A DNA stretch of 64,000 nt from Doryteuthis pealeii (GCA_023376005.1 CM042157.1:55757287-55821286), one strand, 5' to 3'; positions 45,660 through 56,835 are shown, counted from the first letter of the stretch. The notes: generated by a model not told the origin, from the letters alone. Translations and numbers: made by a program.

Positions 45660-45885
45660 ATATATGCGTAATGATTATCATTGTTGGAAATGGACATGGC
45701 GACTCGAGTTCAAATCGTTGACAAGGCTGTTTGCATTTCAAATAGTGCTAATACTTTTGGTAAAAGTATGGATCCAATTATTCTCTATGGGTAAATAGAA
45801 AGATAGTCGTCTTAGCTCTTTAACTTTGCTATGGCAGAACTAATTCTACCAATTGTGACACTTAAAATTCAAACTTTTGTGGGAA
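45660..45885 (+). mobile_element. A-family SINE, diverged
   Basis: 'gcgtaatgattatcattg' (A-box-like), 'gagttcaaatcgttgac' (B-box-like), 'ggctgtttgcatttc', 'gtgctaatacttttgg', 'gtatggatccaattattct', 'atgggtaaatag', 'agctctttaactttgct', 'attcaaactttt'. The tail is lost. Confidence 0.75.
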
Positions 45886-46929
45886 CAGATAAAGTGTACA
45901 TCTAACCATGTGTCATGGTGGCCTTTCATCTCCAAACTGTCTTCTTCCCATGCTGCATTATGCCCTAACATAAGTTAACTCTCTGACCTTACTGACCAAT
46001 GGGAGCATCTCTGGATCTTTTGTTAGGTTGACCCTAACAGTTATAGATAAAAGATTTATTTTTTACATCATCTCTTGAACTGATGTACCTTAAAAATAAT
46101 ATTCCTTTATACTGCAAAACCGGATGAATTTCTCCTCAGCATAGATTTTATACTCTTAAAGTATTAAAATTTGTGGGAAAATGGAGGAATTTTCATGTTT
46201 TTTATGCATTAAGGATTAGTCAAACAAATACATACCTAGAAGTATTTTCTTAAATGCCTTAGAATTTTCATAAAAACATCACTACAAAATTCAAGTACTG
46301 AAATATGAAATTCAGATTCATTCTTGGAACAATCTATATTCAGTAATTATTGATTGATAAAATTTTCCATCTCCTTTATTTTGTGTGTGTGTGTGTGTGT
46401 GTCTTCTTAATTTAAGCATAATAAAATTTTTTTTTAAATAAAAAGAGAGAAAAAAAAATCTTTCTTACATTCATTTATTCAGGCACCAAATTATTACTTT
46501 CTCTCCTTCATGTGACTGAATGTTTGAGCCTTTTGATAAAAAAACTGAACAAAAGAATTACTCTGACTTGATTACTTTTACTGCTTCAAGTGTTAAAACT
46601 ATTTTATTTTTTTAATTGTGTTCATGTGTATTTTTATGTATCAATGCATATTAAGGTGGAAATAACAAGAGGACTTGTGGGCGGTTCACAGAGCTTTTAA
46701 TTATTTTCTGCTTGAATAAATTCACCTTTGTACCCTTGAGGTTAAGTAACAGCTATAGCTCATTGGCACTTATACATTACACAGGATAAGGTTGGTTGGA
46801 TTTTGCAGCATGTTAACTCTTGCTGGATTATCTTTTGCCAAAGTCAGTTTAACAACTATAGTCTCCAATTACAATACAAAAATGTAGCTTCACAATAATT
46901 TTAAACAAGTAAACACTTCATACTGTCTG
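45886..46929. other. Unannotated stretch
   Basis: 45920-46050 is less AT-rich without recognised homology. (GT)n at 46382-46403. No gene. Confidence 0.45.
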
Positions 46930-47275
46930 AATTTTTGAGATGAGACTTGATAATTTGTATTATTTATTTTTCAAACTATTGTCCTCATCTTTATTGTTAT
47001 AAACACAACATTTTGGCTGATATGTCCTCTACCCTTGTTCATGTGTTTCTTGTCAAACTTGGGAACCTTCTTGCTGTAGAATAACATAGAATATTTAACA
47101 TAGCTTAACACTTGTACCTGGTCATGGTTAATGGAATAAGAACAATCTACCCCAATGGATTAAATAAATGGTTCAGTTCAAAGTTCCATGAAGGCTCCTG
47201 ATTCCAATAATAGACGGAAATGTTGTGTATATCATACAAAAGATGAAGACAACAGTCTGAAAATCTAAATAATAC
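46930..47275. mobile_element. Two F-family ends in palindromic arrangement
   Basis: 46930-47070 reads the F 3' end on the minus strand ('tgtcctcatctttattgtta', 'acattttggctgata', 'tcttgtcaaacttggga'). 47080-47275 reads F on the plus strand ('aataacatagaatatttaac', 'ctggtcatggttaatggaa', 'attaaataaatggttcagttc', 'acaacagtctgaaaatc'). The halves face opposite ways. Confidence 0.75.
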
Positions 47276-47311
47276 ACTTAATATTTAGTTGTTAGATCAA
47301 TGTTTTAAGAA

Positions 47312-47567
47312 AGGGCCGGGTTAGCTAAGTCAGTAGAGCGTTCGGCTAGAAACCGCAAGGTTCCTAGTTCGATACCAGCCCTCGCCAACTCAGCGTATGA
47401 GTAGCACAGAGATCTGTACGGTAAAGTAAGGAGCTGATGGTAGGTGTGACACTCCACCTCAGACGCAAAAACAATCTCCTTGGTCTAGCGCTAGTGAAAA
47501 GGGGATAGACTCCCTCACTGATTGGCTGATACCGACATTAGGCCGCCCGACGACTTTACTTACTTTA
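47312..47567 (+). mobile_element. G-family SINE, full length
   Basis: A-box TTAGCTAAGTCAGTAGAGCG, B-box 'ggttcctagttcgatacc', then the full G body to 'cgacgactttacttacttt'. Head and body agree closely with the 20.2 kb copy. A short C fragment on the minus strand follows. Confidence 0.9.
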
Positions 47568-47685
47568 TTAATATCTCAAACAGATCTATTTAACCTATAG
47601 ATGTAATCCTAACAGGCACTACCACTCCAGGTAAAACTGGAGTAATGGAAATGAAGGGGTGACTCCATACTTAGTTTGATTTTTT
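47568..47685 (-). mobile_element. C-family fragment
   Basis: In + orientation: 'cagatctatttaacctata', 'taatcctaacaggcactacc', 'gtaatggaaatgaaggggtg'. Only the centre of C is present. Confidence 0.65.
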
Positions 47686-47800
47686 TAATACTTTGATGTT
47701 TATTCACATTATCATCAAATCACTGTTTAAACGAATCTTGCTGATATATATATGTATATATAAAGAGTGCTCAATATCATTGATGAAGCTTGTATATCTA

Positions 47801-47944
47801 AGTTATGGTAGCAAAAACATAATCAACAGCACTTGGTAACTGTCAGTTTTTTTGCCTATGCAATTATCAAACTGAGTTTGCAAATCATATAGGTGAGAAA
47901 CTGACAGTTACTAAAACCTGTTGACTTTATTTTTGCTACTCTAA

Positions 47945-47948
<4 letters not shown>
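47801..47948. mobile_element. N-family hairpin element
   Basis: Arms of about 67 bp (47801-47867 and 47882-47948) share 'gtagcaaaaa', 'gtaactgtcagttt' and 'cctat' in inverted orientation. A (TA)n tract abuts the right end. Related sequence occurs at 57150-57240 ('taggtgagaaactgacagt'). Confidence 0.75.

Positions 47949-47974
<26 letters not shown>
47949..47974. repeat. (TA)n microsatellite
   Basis: A pure TA tract next to the N hairpin. Confidence 0.97.
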
Positions 47975-47981
<7 letters not shown>

Positions 47982-48082
47982 TGTCAACTCTTGATTCGAG
48001 TAAGACCATTTCCTGCTTTTTCCCTTTTTTTATATTATTATATTTATATGCCAGTTGTATTTGACTCTCCATTCCTGTGTTT

Positions 48083-48085
<3 letters not shown>

Positions 48086-48130
<45 letters not shown>
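48086..48130. repeat. (TA)n tract, left of the mariner insertion
   Basis: The tract ends exactly at the mariner TIR; its continuation lies on the other side at 48989. Confidence 0.95.
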
Positions 48131-48136
<6 letters not shown>

Positions 48137-48988
48137 GTTTGGGAGATTTTTGACAGTTTCACAAGGAAAAAGAAAAAGTGCTTGGTAACTACAAAATTAT
48201 GGAAATTACACTACTGCCAACAAGTTTCACTCAAAATAACCGCCATTAGCATCGATCACAGCCTCAATCCTGCTCCAGAACCTGGAGCAAGCTGATATTA
48301 CAGTTTCCCTGGGAAGGATCTCAAAAACTACCTTAATTCTGTCTATTAACTGGGCTTTTGTAGTACTAGCATGGCGATTGGTGTCTTTCTCAACAGTGTC
48401 ACATACATAATAATCCATGGGGTTAAGATCTGGGGTGTTTGGAGGCTAAATATTGGGACTGGTATAGTCAAAATTCGCTGACAACGATTTTTGACTTTTC
48501 CCAGAGGTGTGACAGGGGGCCGAATCCTGCTGCCATACATATGGCCTACCTTTGTTATCCAGAGCTTGACTACAGTGTTTAGCAACTCCACGTATGCATC
48601 TGGGGGTCCCCCAATTCTTTTTTCTGCCAATTTTCGAGGCATTCTGCTGTACAAATGCAATCAGATCATCTATTATGTTGCTTTCTTCTAGCCACAGCCT
48701 CGTAGTCTCCATTGCAATTCTCCAGTTCATGCCTGATTGTTTTTACAGTGTTCGGGGAGCATTGGCCAGCAACCATAATCTCTTTATTTTGATGGCCGGC
48801 GCAGATGATCATGATACAAGTTATTCTCTTCCATGATTCAGGTGGATTCCAGTCATCCATTCTGTCATCACGTATATGAATGAAGAAGGGTCCAAGCTTT
48901 TAAATGATGCGTAGTGTGTGTCAATACCTCCAACCTACAGAGAAAAATAACCAAATGTAAATACGTCAAATTTATCCTAAATACCCTG
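48131..48988 (-). mobile_element. Internally deleted mariner element
   Basis: Ends TAGGGTGTTTGGGAG and the complement CAGGGTATTTAGGA are imperfect TIRs (about 25 bp with scattered mismatches) flanked by TA. The element is 858 bp, well short of the usual ~1.3 kb for mariners. It sits inside a (TA)n array, consistent with TA target choice. The transposase relic inside is on the minus strand. Confidence 0.85.
48227..48860 (-). pseudogene. Mariner transposase, deleted and interrupted
   Basis: Minus strand. The N-terminal part starts at 48860 (MDDWNPPESWK) with the helix-turn-helix region (CSPNTVKTIRHELENCNGD) up to EAVARRKQHNR. A TGA follows where the family has an Arg codon (CGA to TGA looks like a CpG transition). 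After about 30 more codons the central third is missing, including the first catalytic Asp block (FSDEK in relatives). The C-terminal half resumes in another frame with DAYVELLNTVVK, then RPYVWQQDSAPCH (second Asp), a TAG in place of a Trp codon, then PPNTPDLNPMDYYV (third Asp) and the end IDANGGYFE. About 211 codons remain of roughly 340. It cannot encode active transposase. Confidence 0.88.
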
Positions 48989-49018
48989 TATATATATATA
49001 TATATATGTGTATATATA

Positions 49019-49082
<64 letters not shown>
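48989..49082. repeat. (TA)n tract, right of the mariner insertion
   Basis: A long TA tract with two TGTGTA interruptions, the right continuation of the split array. Confidence 0.97.
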
Positions 49083-49087
<5 letters not shown>

Positions 49088-49391
49088 TTTTATTGTCCAA
49101 AATGAATGAATTTGTATTTTTTTAAGAATGTCTTCTTTTTTTTTTTGTCTTCTCTAAATTCTTTTATTTATTTTTTTTCCGTTTAATATTTGAATTTTTT
49201 TTTTTACTTTTTCTTTTACTTTGTCATTTCTGGTGATGGTTATCAATATTATCTCCATGTCAGTTAACCAATCAGTCACTTGATATGAAATACAATTCCA
49301 TTTCATGTTTATTAATTGTATCTCTTCTTTGTTAGAAAGTCACAAGTGTCACCAACTGCTAGATTAACTTTATTTTCATAAATTCAGTTCT
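49083..49391. other. T-rich unannotated stretch
   Basis: Several T-runs of about 9-10 bases. No gene. Confidence 0.55.
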
Positions 49392-49552
49392 AAATTGTGA
49401 ATGTGAATGTGTTACAAACTTTTTGAAAGGTATGCATCTATTTTCCCTCCAGCTATGGATAAATAGTAGGGCAGACTGGGATCTTTTACTTTGGTATTGC
49501 AACCAGTCTAGGAGAAAGAAAAACTCTGAATTCAAACCAAATGGGCTCTCTT
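49392..49552 (+). mobile_element. A-family SINE, body only
   Basis: 'gtatgcatctattttccctcc', 'agctatggataaatagtagg', 'actgggatcttttactttgg', 'accagtctaggagaaag', 'gaattcaaacc'. Head and tail are missing. Confidence 0.75.
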
Positions 49553-50687
49553 CTCATTAGTCAAAACTACTTTGAGAGCCCCTCCTCCTCTTTCTCCCTT
49601 ATGTCTCTCAGTAAGAATAAGTAAAAGTATGTGTTGGGCTGGGGGTGGGGTTATAATAATTTTGGCAGAGACCACTCTTTGCATTCTTTTCAAAACAATT
49701 TGTTCTTAACTTTGTCTTAATGGGAGTAGCTTGTTTACAATAAATTGGTATTAGTAATATGGCTCCTACTGAACACTTTTATAAATGCATTATTCTTATA
49801 ATGTAAATATACAAAAAGGTTATTTTCAACCTTACAAATTAGTTGCCAACAGAAAATAATACATTTTACATTTTGTACAAATCACATGTTCCTTGAATTC
49901 TTTCTTTTTCAGTCATCTTGACCTTGACTTTTAAACTCACAACAAGCATCTCTTCTGAATCATTTACCTTACAGGTTGCTTACTTCCCCCCCAATCCCAT
50001 CCTTCCTAAGAACATGGCTTTTGTCTTGCTATAAATTAGGTTCTATCAAGATGTAGACTGCTTATCTTAATAGTTTTGATTTAGCACAAACAAACTCACA
50101 ATGGTCAACTAGATTATTGTTACCTTTGTCATAGTAAGGAAGACTTTGGTCACTTTTTGACTTTGTCATTACTCCCCCCCCCTCTCTCTTTCTCTCTCTC
50201 CTTTTTATTATTTTTCTCCTCCTCTTCCTTCTTCCAAAGGAGAACAGTGACCAACACTTGATTGCTGCTGATGTTTTTCTTTTCTGGCTATTCATTAGAA
50301 TCAAATGATATAAAGTCAGCTATTCTACATACTTGCCCGTTTATTTATAATACAACTTCCTCTTTCTTAAGATATCTCTTATACATCAATGATATCATTA
50401 CACTTTACAATTACATTGAAAACATTTTAACAATAAGGTAGGTGGAAAATTGTTCTCAATATTTTTACATATATATTTTTTTCATTTAAGATATCAGTTT
50501 TCTGCAATTTATTTATTTTTTGTCTTGGCGTGTAGGTATATTTGTGTCTACAAGTAAAATTATTTCCCTTTGAAGTTAGATTATGGATTTATTAATCGTA
50601 GAGATGATTTTTTTTTTTTGATTTTTTATGAAATCATTTTACATAAAAGTATGTAAATGTGTGTTTTATATTTTCTTTTTTCTGTTG
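49553..50687. other. Unannotated stretch
   Basis: Polypyrimidine DNA at 50172-50232 (C-run then CT repeats). A minus frame there (50062-50304) is Arg/Lys-rich because of it. No gene was recognised. Confidence 0.45.
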
Positions 50688-51528
50688 GCGGGGCTTAAAA
50701 TATTCTGACTGTATCTCCTGCTGAGGGGTAAGATATCTTGGCTAAAAAAAGGGGTGGTGTCTAGGTATGACACTAAACTGCATCTGATGGTGAGGCTCCT
50801 TTTCTAGAAATCTTGGGACTGGAGTACCTTTTCATTGCCATTACTTCCAGATTCACTCTAACCTGGAATTATTGTAACTGTTAGGGTCCCATCTATGGGT
50901 CAAATAGATTTGTTTATTTGTATTCAATAAGAATACTTGATGCCATATAACTGTAAATTATTTGTATTAGGAATAATTACTTAAAGCTATAATTGTTTAC
51001 TAAGGGTTATTATTAGTTACATGAAACCATATAACTATTTGCTAACAAATCAGTATAGAAATACTTACTTGAAACTATAATTAGTTGAAACCATATGATT
51101 ATTAGTATTAGATAGGAATGCTTGAAACTATACCTCTGTATGCAAACTATTGATATTAGATAGGAATATTTTATAACTTTAAATTGTTTGTATTAAGAAC
51201 ACTTACTTGAAGCTATAATTGTTTACAAATTATTATTATTAGTTATTTGAAGTCATATAACTGTGCAACTAAATACCTATTATTAAATTGAAATAATTAC
51301 TTGAAACTATATATTTATTAGTACTAGATAGGAATACTTGAAACTGTACAACTGGGGACAGGTTATTTGTATTAGGAATACTTGATATCATTTAACTGTG
51401 TCCAAAACCTCTTAAGAAGCAACTACACAAAAAATGTAAATATAAATGTACAATGAATGCAATTTCCTAACTCCTTGGCATAAAATAACCTTAGATGGGT
51501 TGACATGCCATCGAAATCAATCAATCTC
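50688..51528 (+). mobile_element. C-family element, longest copy, expanded internal array
   Basis: Begins 'ggcggggcttaaaatattc' and follows C through 'gtatgacactaaactgcatc', 'ctgttagggtcccatctatgg', 'gtcaaatagatttg'. It then carries the array of units (50930-51400) and ends with 'cctcttaagaagcaactac', 'ttggcataaaataacc', 'gggttgacatgcca' and (ATCA)n. It is about 840 bp, versus about 250-370 bp for copies with no or one unit. Confidence 0.85.
50930..51400. repeat. Internal tandem array of the C element
   Basis: About eight or more diverged units built on 'ttatttgtattagatagga', 'atacttgaaactatataact'. Unit length varies (about 40-60 bp by eye). Confidence 0.8.
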
Positions 51529-51530
51529 TA

Positions 51531-51666
51531 TTTTCTATTTAAAGAATCACCTCTTAATGATTTAAAGAAAAAAGATTAAAAGCATGAAGCTCTATAAGTT
51601 TCCTTTCATTTTTTTTCTCTTAGAAATATTTAAATTTCTAGCTTTCCAACAATATCAGATAAATTA

Positions 51667-51710
<44 letters not shown>

Positions 51711-51990
51711 ACATTTTATATCTGCATATGAAATGCTTAACATTATTTTCTGATGATGTTAGAAAGAATTTTAAAAGTGTGAATGTGCAAACTAATTAGA
51801 AATTTTTGTTGGTCATTTATATCTTAATAGGAATTAGTTGACTGAAATTCTGTATTCTTCAACTTGTAGTAAAGCCAGGTTTGCTTTTGAGCTAAAGTTG
51901 TACTTTTTAGAAAAATATCTACAGCAATATCCAAGAAACTACATACTTTATTATGATTAAGTAATCAATGTGTGTTTATGTATGTGTGTG

Positions 51991-52064
<74 letters not shown>

Positions 52065-52080
52065 TATATATACATTTGTT
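51531..52080. repeat. Microsatellite-rich stretch: (TA)n and (TC)n
   Basis: (TA)n at 51671-51709 and a long (TC)n tract with CTTT variants at 51990-52061. The rest is AT-rich. A 71-codon frame across the TA tract is not supported. Confidence 0.9.
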
Positions 52081-52521
52081 TCAGTTGAAATTACTTTTCA
52101 GACATTTTGCCAAGTTGATGTAATTTTTATAGATTAAATGTTTATCCAAGAATTGTTAAAAATTAAATATACTATTAATGTTATTTTCTCCATATAAACA
52201 ATTTATCAGGTCTGCAAATCAGTTGAATCACTAAAGAATATATGTATGTAATGCAACGTTTATATATACACACACATACAAAGTAAAGTAAAGTTGTTTT
52301 TAATGTAAACAATACAAAACATATAAGGATATGCATATAGTGCTAATGATATACTTAAAGTTTATACATCTTTGCCTATGTAAATAGTCTATTGTCCAAA
52401 GTTGATTATGAAGCATAATGGCTGAAACACATGAAAAACCATCTGCATGTACATTCACACATACAACATTGATTAAGTCCAATTGATTTGTTGTATTAAG
52501 CATTTTTCTTTTTTAAATATT
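52081..52521. other. AT-rich unannotated stretch
   Basis: Nothing recognisable. Confidence 0.5.
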
Positions 52522-52735
52522 TTATCTGCTTGGCCTGAAACTACTTTGGTGTGGCTTAGTTATTACAAGAGAGATAAACATATACACACCAGAGATGGGC
52601 TTGGGAAGCTTGGATTGCTTAATGTTAGATGAGCCATTTCCTATCACCAAAAGACCGGCTATCTGTAGCCATCTACCTCCTCGGGTAAGTTTCTGGGATA
52701 AGTTGTTGCATGTTTCTGTGGGAGGCAAAGCTTGA
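52522..52735 (-). other. GC-richer open frame, unrecognised
   Basis: A 68-codon minus frame with ordinary composition (RGGRWLQIAGLLVIGNGSS, then SKLPKPISGVYMFISLV). A GGTAAGT lies at 52683-52689 on the plus strand. No domain is identified. Could be an old exon or transposon fragment. Confidence 0.25.
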
Positions 52736-53099
52736 CTTTAACTCTGTGTATGTTAATAGAGTTAAGATGTTTTATATGATAATACATGTATTAACAGGTT
52801 ACATACACACACATACATATATATCGTCTTAAAAAAAAAAGAAAAAAAAGAAAAGAAAAACAGTATTGTTGACAGATATTGTTAGAAAATGCTCATATTT
52901 CAAAGCATAACAATAAAGTAACTAATTTGTTTGAATAAATCCGTGATAGTTTATATGAGAATTTTCCAAATCAAACAAAATTTCAGTCTGGGAGGAAGAA
53001 ATTGATAAATAAAAAATATGATAAAAATAATAACCTCTTCCTCCTCCTCATCACCATTTAAGCATTTAGTAGTATTTTGATACTTTTAGCCCTGAGCCA

Positions 53100-53345
53100 C
53101 ACATATCAGTCTAGTTTAAGTCACTTCGTACTCAAATAGTGCTCTGAATCAAGAAATTTATTGTTTTTACACAAGATGCTCTTACTCTTGACTATAAAAA
53201 TTGATTCTATAATTTTAGATGAGTTATCATTTCCAGGGCCAACATGTACTACCCCTGATCCACCCAGCCTTACAACTTCGTGAAAATTGACATATAGAGT
53301 AGGGGAGGAGCATGAGATCCTAGCACCGGATCTGATCATTTTAAG
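53100..53345 (-). pseudogene. Possible LINE ORF1 esterase-domain fragment
   Basis: A minus frame at 53339-53121 contains RSGARISCSS, then about 15 residues later GSGVVHVGPGNDNSSK. The pairing and spacing of PGARI and VVHVGTND resemble blocks of the SGNH-type esterase domain in ORF1 of CR1/L2-like LINEs (family knowledge). It has a two-residue insertion in the HVG-ND block and lacks the upstream GDS block. Similarity is short, so this is tentative; an unrelated exon is possible. Confidence 0.35.
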
Positions 53346-53424
53346 AACTGTTTAAAATATTGATCTTGTTTGTTTTTATTTATGCTTTGTTGAAGTTTGT
53401 CTATTCTTAAAACTTTCTCATGTG

Positions 53425-53660
53425 TATGTATTTACCCAACCTCTCTGCCATATGACACAAGGTCAATTCTTTAAGCTGATTAAAGCTAGTTCAGAGGGGG
53501 TTTTTTTCTCCTAACTAAGACAAAAAAAAATTTATTCTGCCCTACTATTTACCCATAGCTGGTGAGGGGAAACAGATAGGTTTATGCCTTTCCCAAGAGC
53601 GTTAGTGTGAAGTGAAATATAATTTGGACTTTGGTCACTGATCTCCTTTCTCATGTGTAT
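53425..53660 (-). mobile_element. A-family SINE
   Basis: In + orientation: 'tttacccaacctctctgcc', 'tgacacaaggtcaattcttt', 'cctactatttacccatagctgg', 'ggtttatgcctttcccaag', 'gcgttagtgtgaagtgaaat', 'tttggtcactgatctcctt'. Diverged but complete in order. Confidence 0.8.
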
Positions 53661-54064
53661 GAAGGCAGATCAATAAATCTGTAAACTGACACAGTTATTA
53701 CTTGAATTTTGGTATGAAATCTTCACTGTATAATGTTTAATCTGTGTGAAAATCCCCACTGAATTAGGTGCTTTGACAAGAAAGGAAATTATGTTGAAAA
53801 ATAAATATTTCTTGTGTAAAAAGATAAAATGCATTTATTTTTATTTTTCTTCATTAGGTTACAAATATATTGATATATCTACTTGCAATCTTAGAATTCT
53901 TATAGTTGTGACCTATTGATGTAAATATTTAAACTTTGACTCTCATCCAATTGTGAGATCCATAAAGTTTGATTACATAGGGATTGAAAACAGACTGCAC
54001 CTCTTTGTCTACTAGGATCCCAGTCAGCAAGTGTTTAGTACATTTACAACAAAATCAAAAGTCA
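53661..54064. other. AT-rich unannotated stretch
   Basis: Nothing recognisable. Confidence 0.5.
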
Positions 54065-54215
54065 AAATTTTTGTTAATAATTTAGGGTTTGTCCTCCTGC
54101 TTTTGATTCTAATATTCACTGTCCTACCCAGGACCCCCCTTTTTTTGAGTGATCTTACCCCTCTGCAGGGGATACAGTCAATCAGATTTAAATCCAACTG
54201 ACAGGGCCTAAAGAA
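54065..54215 (-). mobile_element. C-family 5' end fragment
   Basis: In + orientation: 'tacccaggacccccct', 'gatcttacccctctgcagggg', 'atacagtcaatcagatt', 'ctgacagggcct'. Confidence 0.6.
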
Positions 54216-54257
54216 TAAAATAGAAAAAAGGACACAATAAAGGAAAATAAAGAAACA

Positions 54258-54493
54258 GTAGCATCTGCCTTGGAACCACTAGATACTGGGTTTGATACTG
54301 GCCCTCACCAACTCAGCATATGAGTAGCACAGATTGAAACTGTGCAGTAAAGTAGGTAGCTGATGTCAGGTGTGGCACTCCATCTCGGACGCAAAAACAA
54401 TCTCCCTGGTCTAGCGTTAGTGAAAAGGGGATTGACTTCCTCACTGTCTAGCTGATACTGACAATAGGCCACTTCATCAACTTTACTTACTAG
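54258..54493 (+). mobile_element. G-family SINE, diverged, A-box lost
   Basis: 'actgggtttgatactggccc' (B-box region), 'aactcagcatatgagtagc', 'gtgcagtaaagtaggtagctg', 'gtggcactccatctcggacg', 'aatctccctggtctagcg', 'gaaaaggggattgacttcctc', 'aactttacttac'. Confidence 0.85.
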
Positions 54494-55770
54494 AAATAAT
54501 TAAGAAGAAATGGTGAAGAAAAATAATTTTAAAAAAAAACAAGGGCCAGGGTATTCCATGATGTCTACATTTAATACTAAATAATTTTGATTGTTTTAAG
54601 TTGCTTTATTACAAAAGGTTATGTGCTACATTTTTTTTAATCACATGTGGATATAGATAAATATTTGTATGAAATAGGAAATTGTTTGGTATTTTGAGAC
54701 ATTATATAAACATGCCTGAAAGCCATTTATATTATTATACTATGCAGTGCTATTCTATATAATTTTTCTTTATAAGAAAAGTTAGTTAAGTATCCAATAT
54801 TACTTATAGACTAAGTTTGTACATGAACTCTATACTATTTTTTTTTCAATTTGGATTTCTCTGTACAAATGCTATCAATAAAGCTCCTTGTTCACCATGT
54901 TTCTAATAAATATTCTTTTATGATAGTTTTCTCAATTTTCTTTCTTTCATTGTATTTGTAAATTCCCATGGAATTATTTCAGCCTTAAAACTGAATAATG
55001 TTCTCTGCTTTCTGTCTCTCACTAATCCCTTGTTTATATGTGTCTGACAATAAATCTACTTTTTAGCCTCTCTAGAGACTTACCTAGTACATATTTAATA
55101 ATCTTTAATGTATTTTGTTCTACCCCTGCACCTTGAACATCACTCTCTAGATTTATAAAACTGACTTTAATCTTTTCATAAATAGGTTCATGTGTAGTCA
55201 CTGAACAAACTTTCTACTTCCAGGCTTTCACTTGATACTAAAAGAAATAGAAGAAAAAAATCTATGTATAATGTTGAAATAGATGTATGTGATTCTCTGT
55301 TTCATTCTGCTGCCAAATAGATAACTTTGGGCTATTGATGTGTTTTATCCTTGGACATTGAACCCAGATTCAAGTGGGTTTTGGAGGCTTCACAATTTTG
55401 TTACTGGCATAATCTGTCTTTGCCAATTGTATGATGTCACTGAAAATATCAATTGTGGAGAAAATGGAGCTCATGTTTTGACAATATTTAAATTCAAATA
55501 CTCATCAAAAAGTGATATTATATCATATATCTATATACACACATACATACACTCTAGAATGTGTATATGTATATACATTTTAACAAGCTTTTAACTTTCA
55601 TATTTTCTCTCAGATATTCAATAAATAAGGGGAATTTTTTAGAAACTTGCAAAATGATTTTTTTTCCTGAATTTTTTTTCTATAAATGTAAGCTATGCAT
55701 TGATTGGAATTAGTTTATAGAAGAAAAAAAATACTCTAATCTCACAAAAATATTTTTGAGACTATTCAAA
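54494..55770. other. AT-rich unannotated stretch
   Basis: No repeat family was recognised. An 84-codon + frame at 55340-55594 has no identifiable motif. Confidence 0.45.
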
Positions 55771-56150
55771 ATGGTGGCAAGTCAGTGTTCCAGGCATGAA
55801 CAGAGATCTGTCCTCAAATTTGTGGTGGCTGGGAAGTACAGACCATGTGAACTTTATAAAAGAATGCGTGATGTGTACAAAGAAACATGTTTTAGTAAAA
55901 AAAAATGTTTACAAATGGGCTAAACATGGGTTTGCCACTACGAGTCTAAATTAAAAAAACAGCCTGTGACGTGGAAACAGACTGACTCTCCAAGTAAAGA
56001 AAAAATTCTGGGTGCTGCAGTCAGTAAAGAAGGTCATGCTGACAGTCTTTTGGGACATGAAATGGACTCATTTCTATTGATTTGATTGAAAAAGGTATAA
56101 CTGTAAACAGTGCTTTCTATTGTCAACTCTTTTGGCAAAATTCATCTTTT
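55771..56150 (+). pseudogene. Second mariner transposase relic (Mos1/SETMAR-like)
   Basis: From ATG 55771: HEQRSVLKFVVAGKYRPCEL, then YKRMRDVYKETCFS, matching the start of the DNA-binding domain (EQR-IKF-G-P-EI--RM--VYG pattern). A run of nine A's then shifts the frame (NVYKWAKHGFA resumes). The second helix-turn-helix and the first catalytic Asp are missing: the sequence jumps to WVCHYES (the WVHHYEP block just after that Asp), then on to a KKVMLTVFWDMK block and EKGITVNSAFYCQL. It therefore has an internal deletion plus frameshifts and stops. No second or third Asp block is present. Confidence 0.85.
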
Positions 56151-56189
56151 TTAATTGAATGACCCTTGTATTAATATATCTATTTTCAA

Positions 56190-56258
56190 TATGTATGTAC
56201 ATACTATGTATGTATGTATGTATATATGTGTGTGTGTGTGTGTGTGTATGTATATATC
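56190..56258. repeat. (TATG)n(TG)n(TATG)n microsatellite
   Basis: Tetranucleotide TATG repeats flank a TG core. Confidence 0.95.
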
Positions 56259-56784
56259 TTATTATAATGGAGATTGTGTGTTTTCTGTCTGTAACCGAAA
56301 CTATATTACTACTCAAGTCACAATTACCTTAGTTATTTACGCGCAATTAATAATAAACTGTTTGACACTGTTGGTCTTACCTAAATACTAATAATATGCA
56401 ATTGTATTTATATATACAACAAAATACCAGTTTTCAGTGTAAACGTAAGCTAATTTGCATATTGATATTAAAAAAACTGATTTTAATAAAAAATGGCTTG
56501 GTATTATTGATTTCTAATGTTTGGTTTTATCTTAATGAATATGAGCTAAAAGAAATTCATCACAAGAAGAAATAACTGTAATTTTATTCTTTACTTCCTA
56601 TTTTAACTAAATAGTTAAATTAGGAAAATTTAGCATTGAAAACGGAAGTGATGAAAGAGTAAGTTTCAGTTGTTCTATCCGACTATACCCCCCTCCGTTT
56701 CAAATCTTTTATTTGAATTCCTAATTTGTTTCATTATACATTTAAACTTAAATACTTGCACCCGGAGGGTGCATATATGTGCTA

Positions 56785-56787
<3 letters not shown>
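56259..56787. other. AT-rich unannotated stretch
   Basis: Nothing recognisable. Confidence 0.5.

Positions 56788-56833
<46 letters not shown>
56788..56833. repeat. (TA)n microsatellite
   Basis: A TA tract directly upstream of a full-length A SINE. Confidence 0.97.

Positions 56834-56835
<2 letters not shown>

Noticed and set aside
47941..48188. Frames with long Tyr-Ile repeats on both strands
   Set aside because: They translate TA tracts around the mariner insertion.
48491..48836. Plus-strand frames across the mariner element
   Set aside because: They are antisense to the transposase relic, whose motifs lie on the minus strand.
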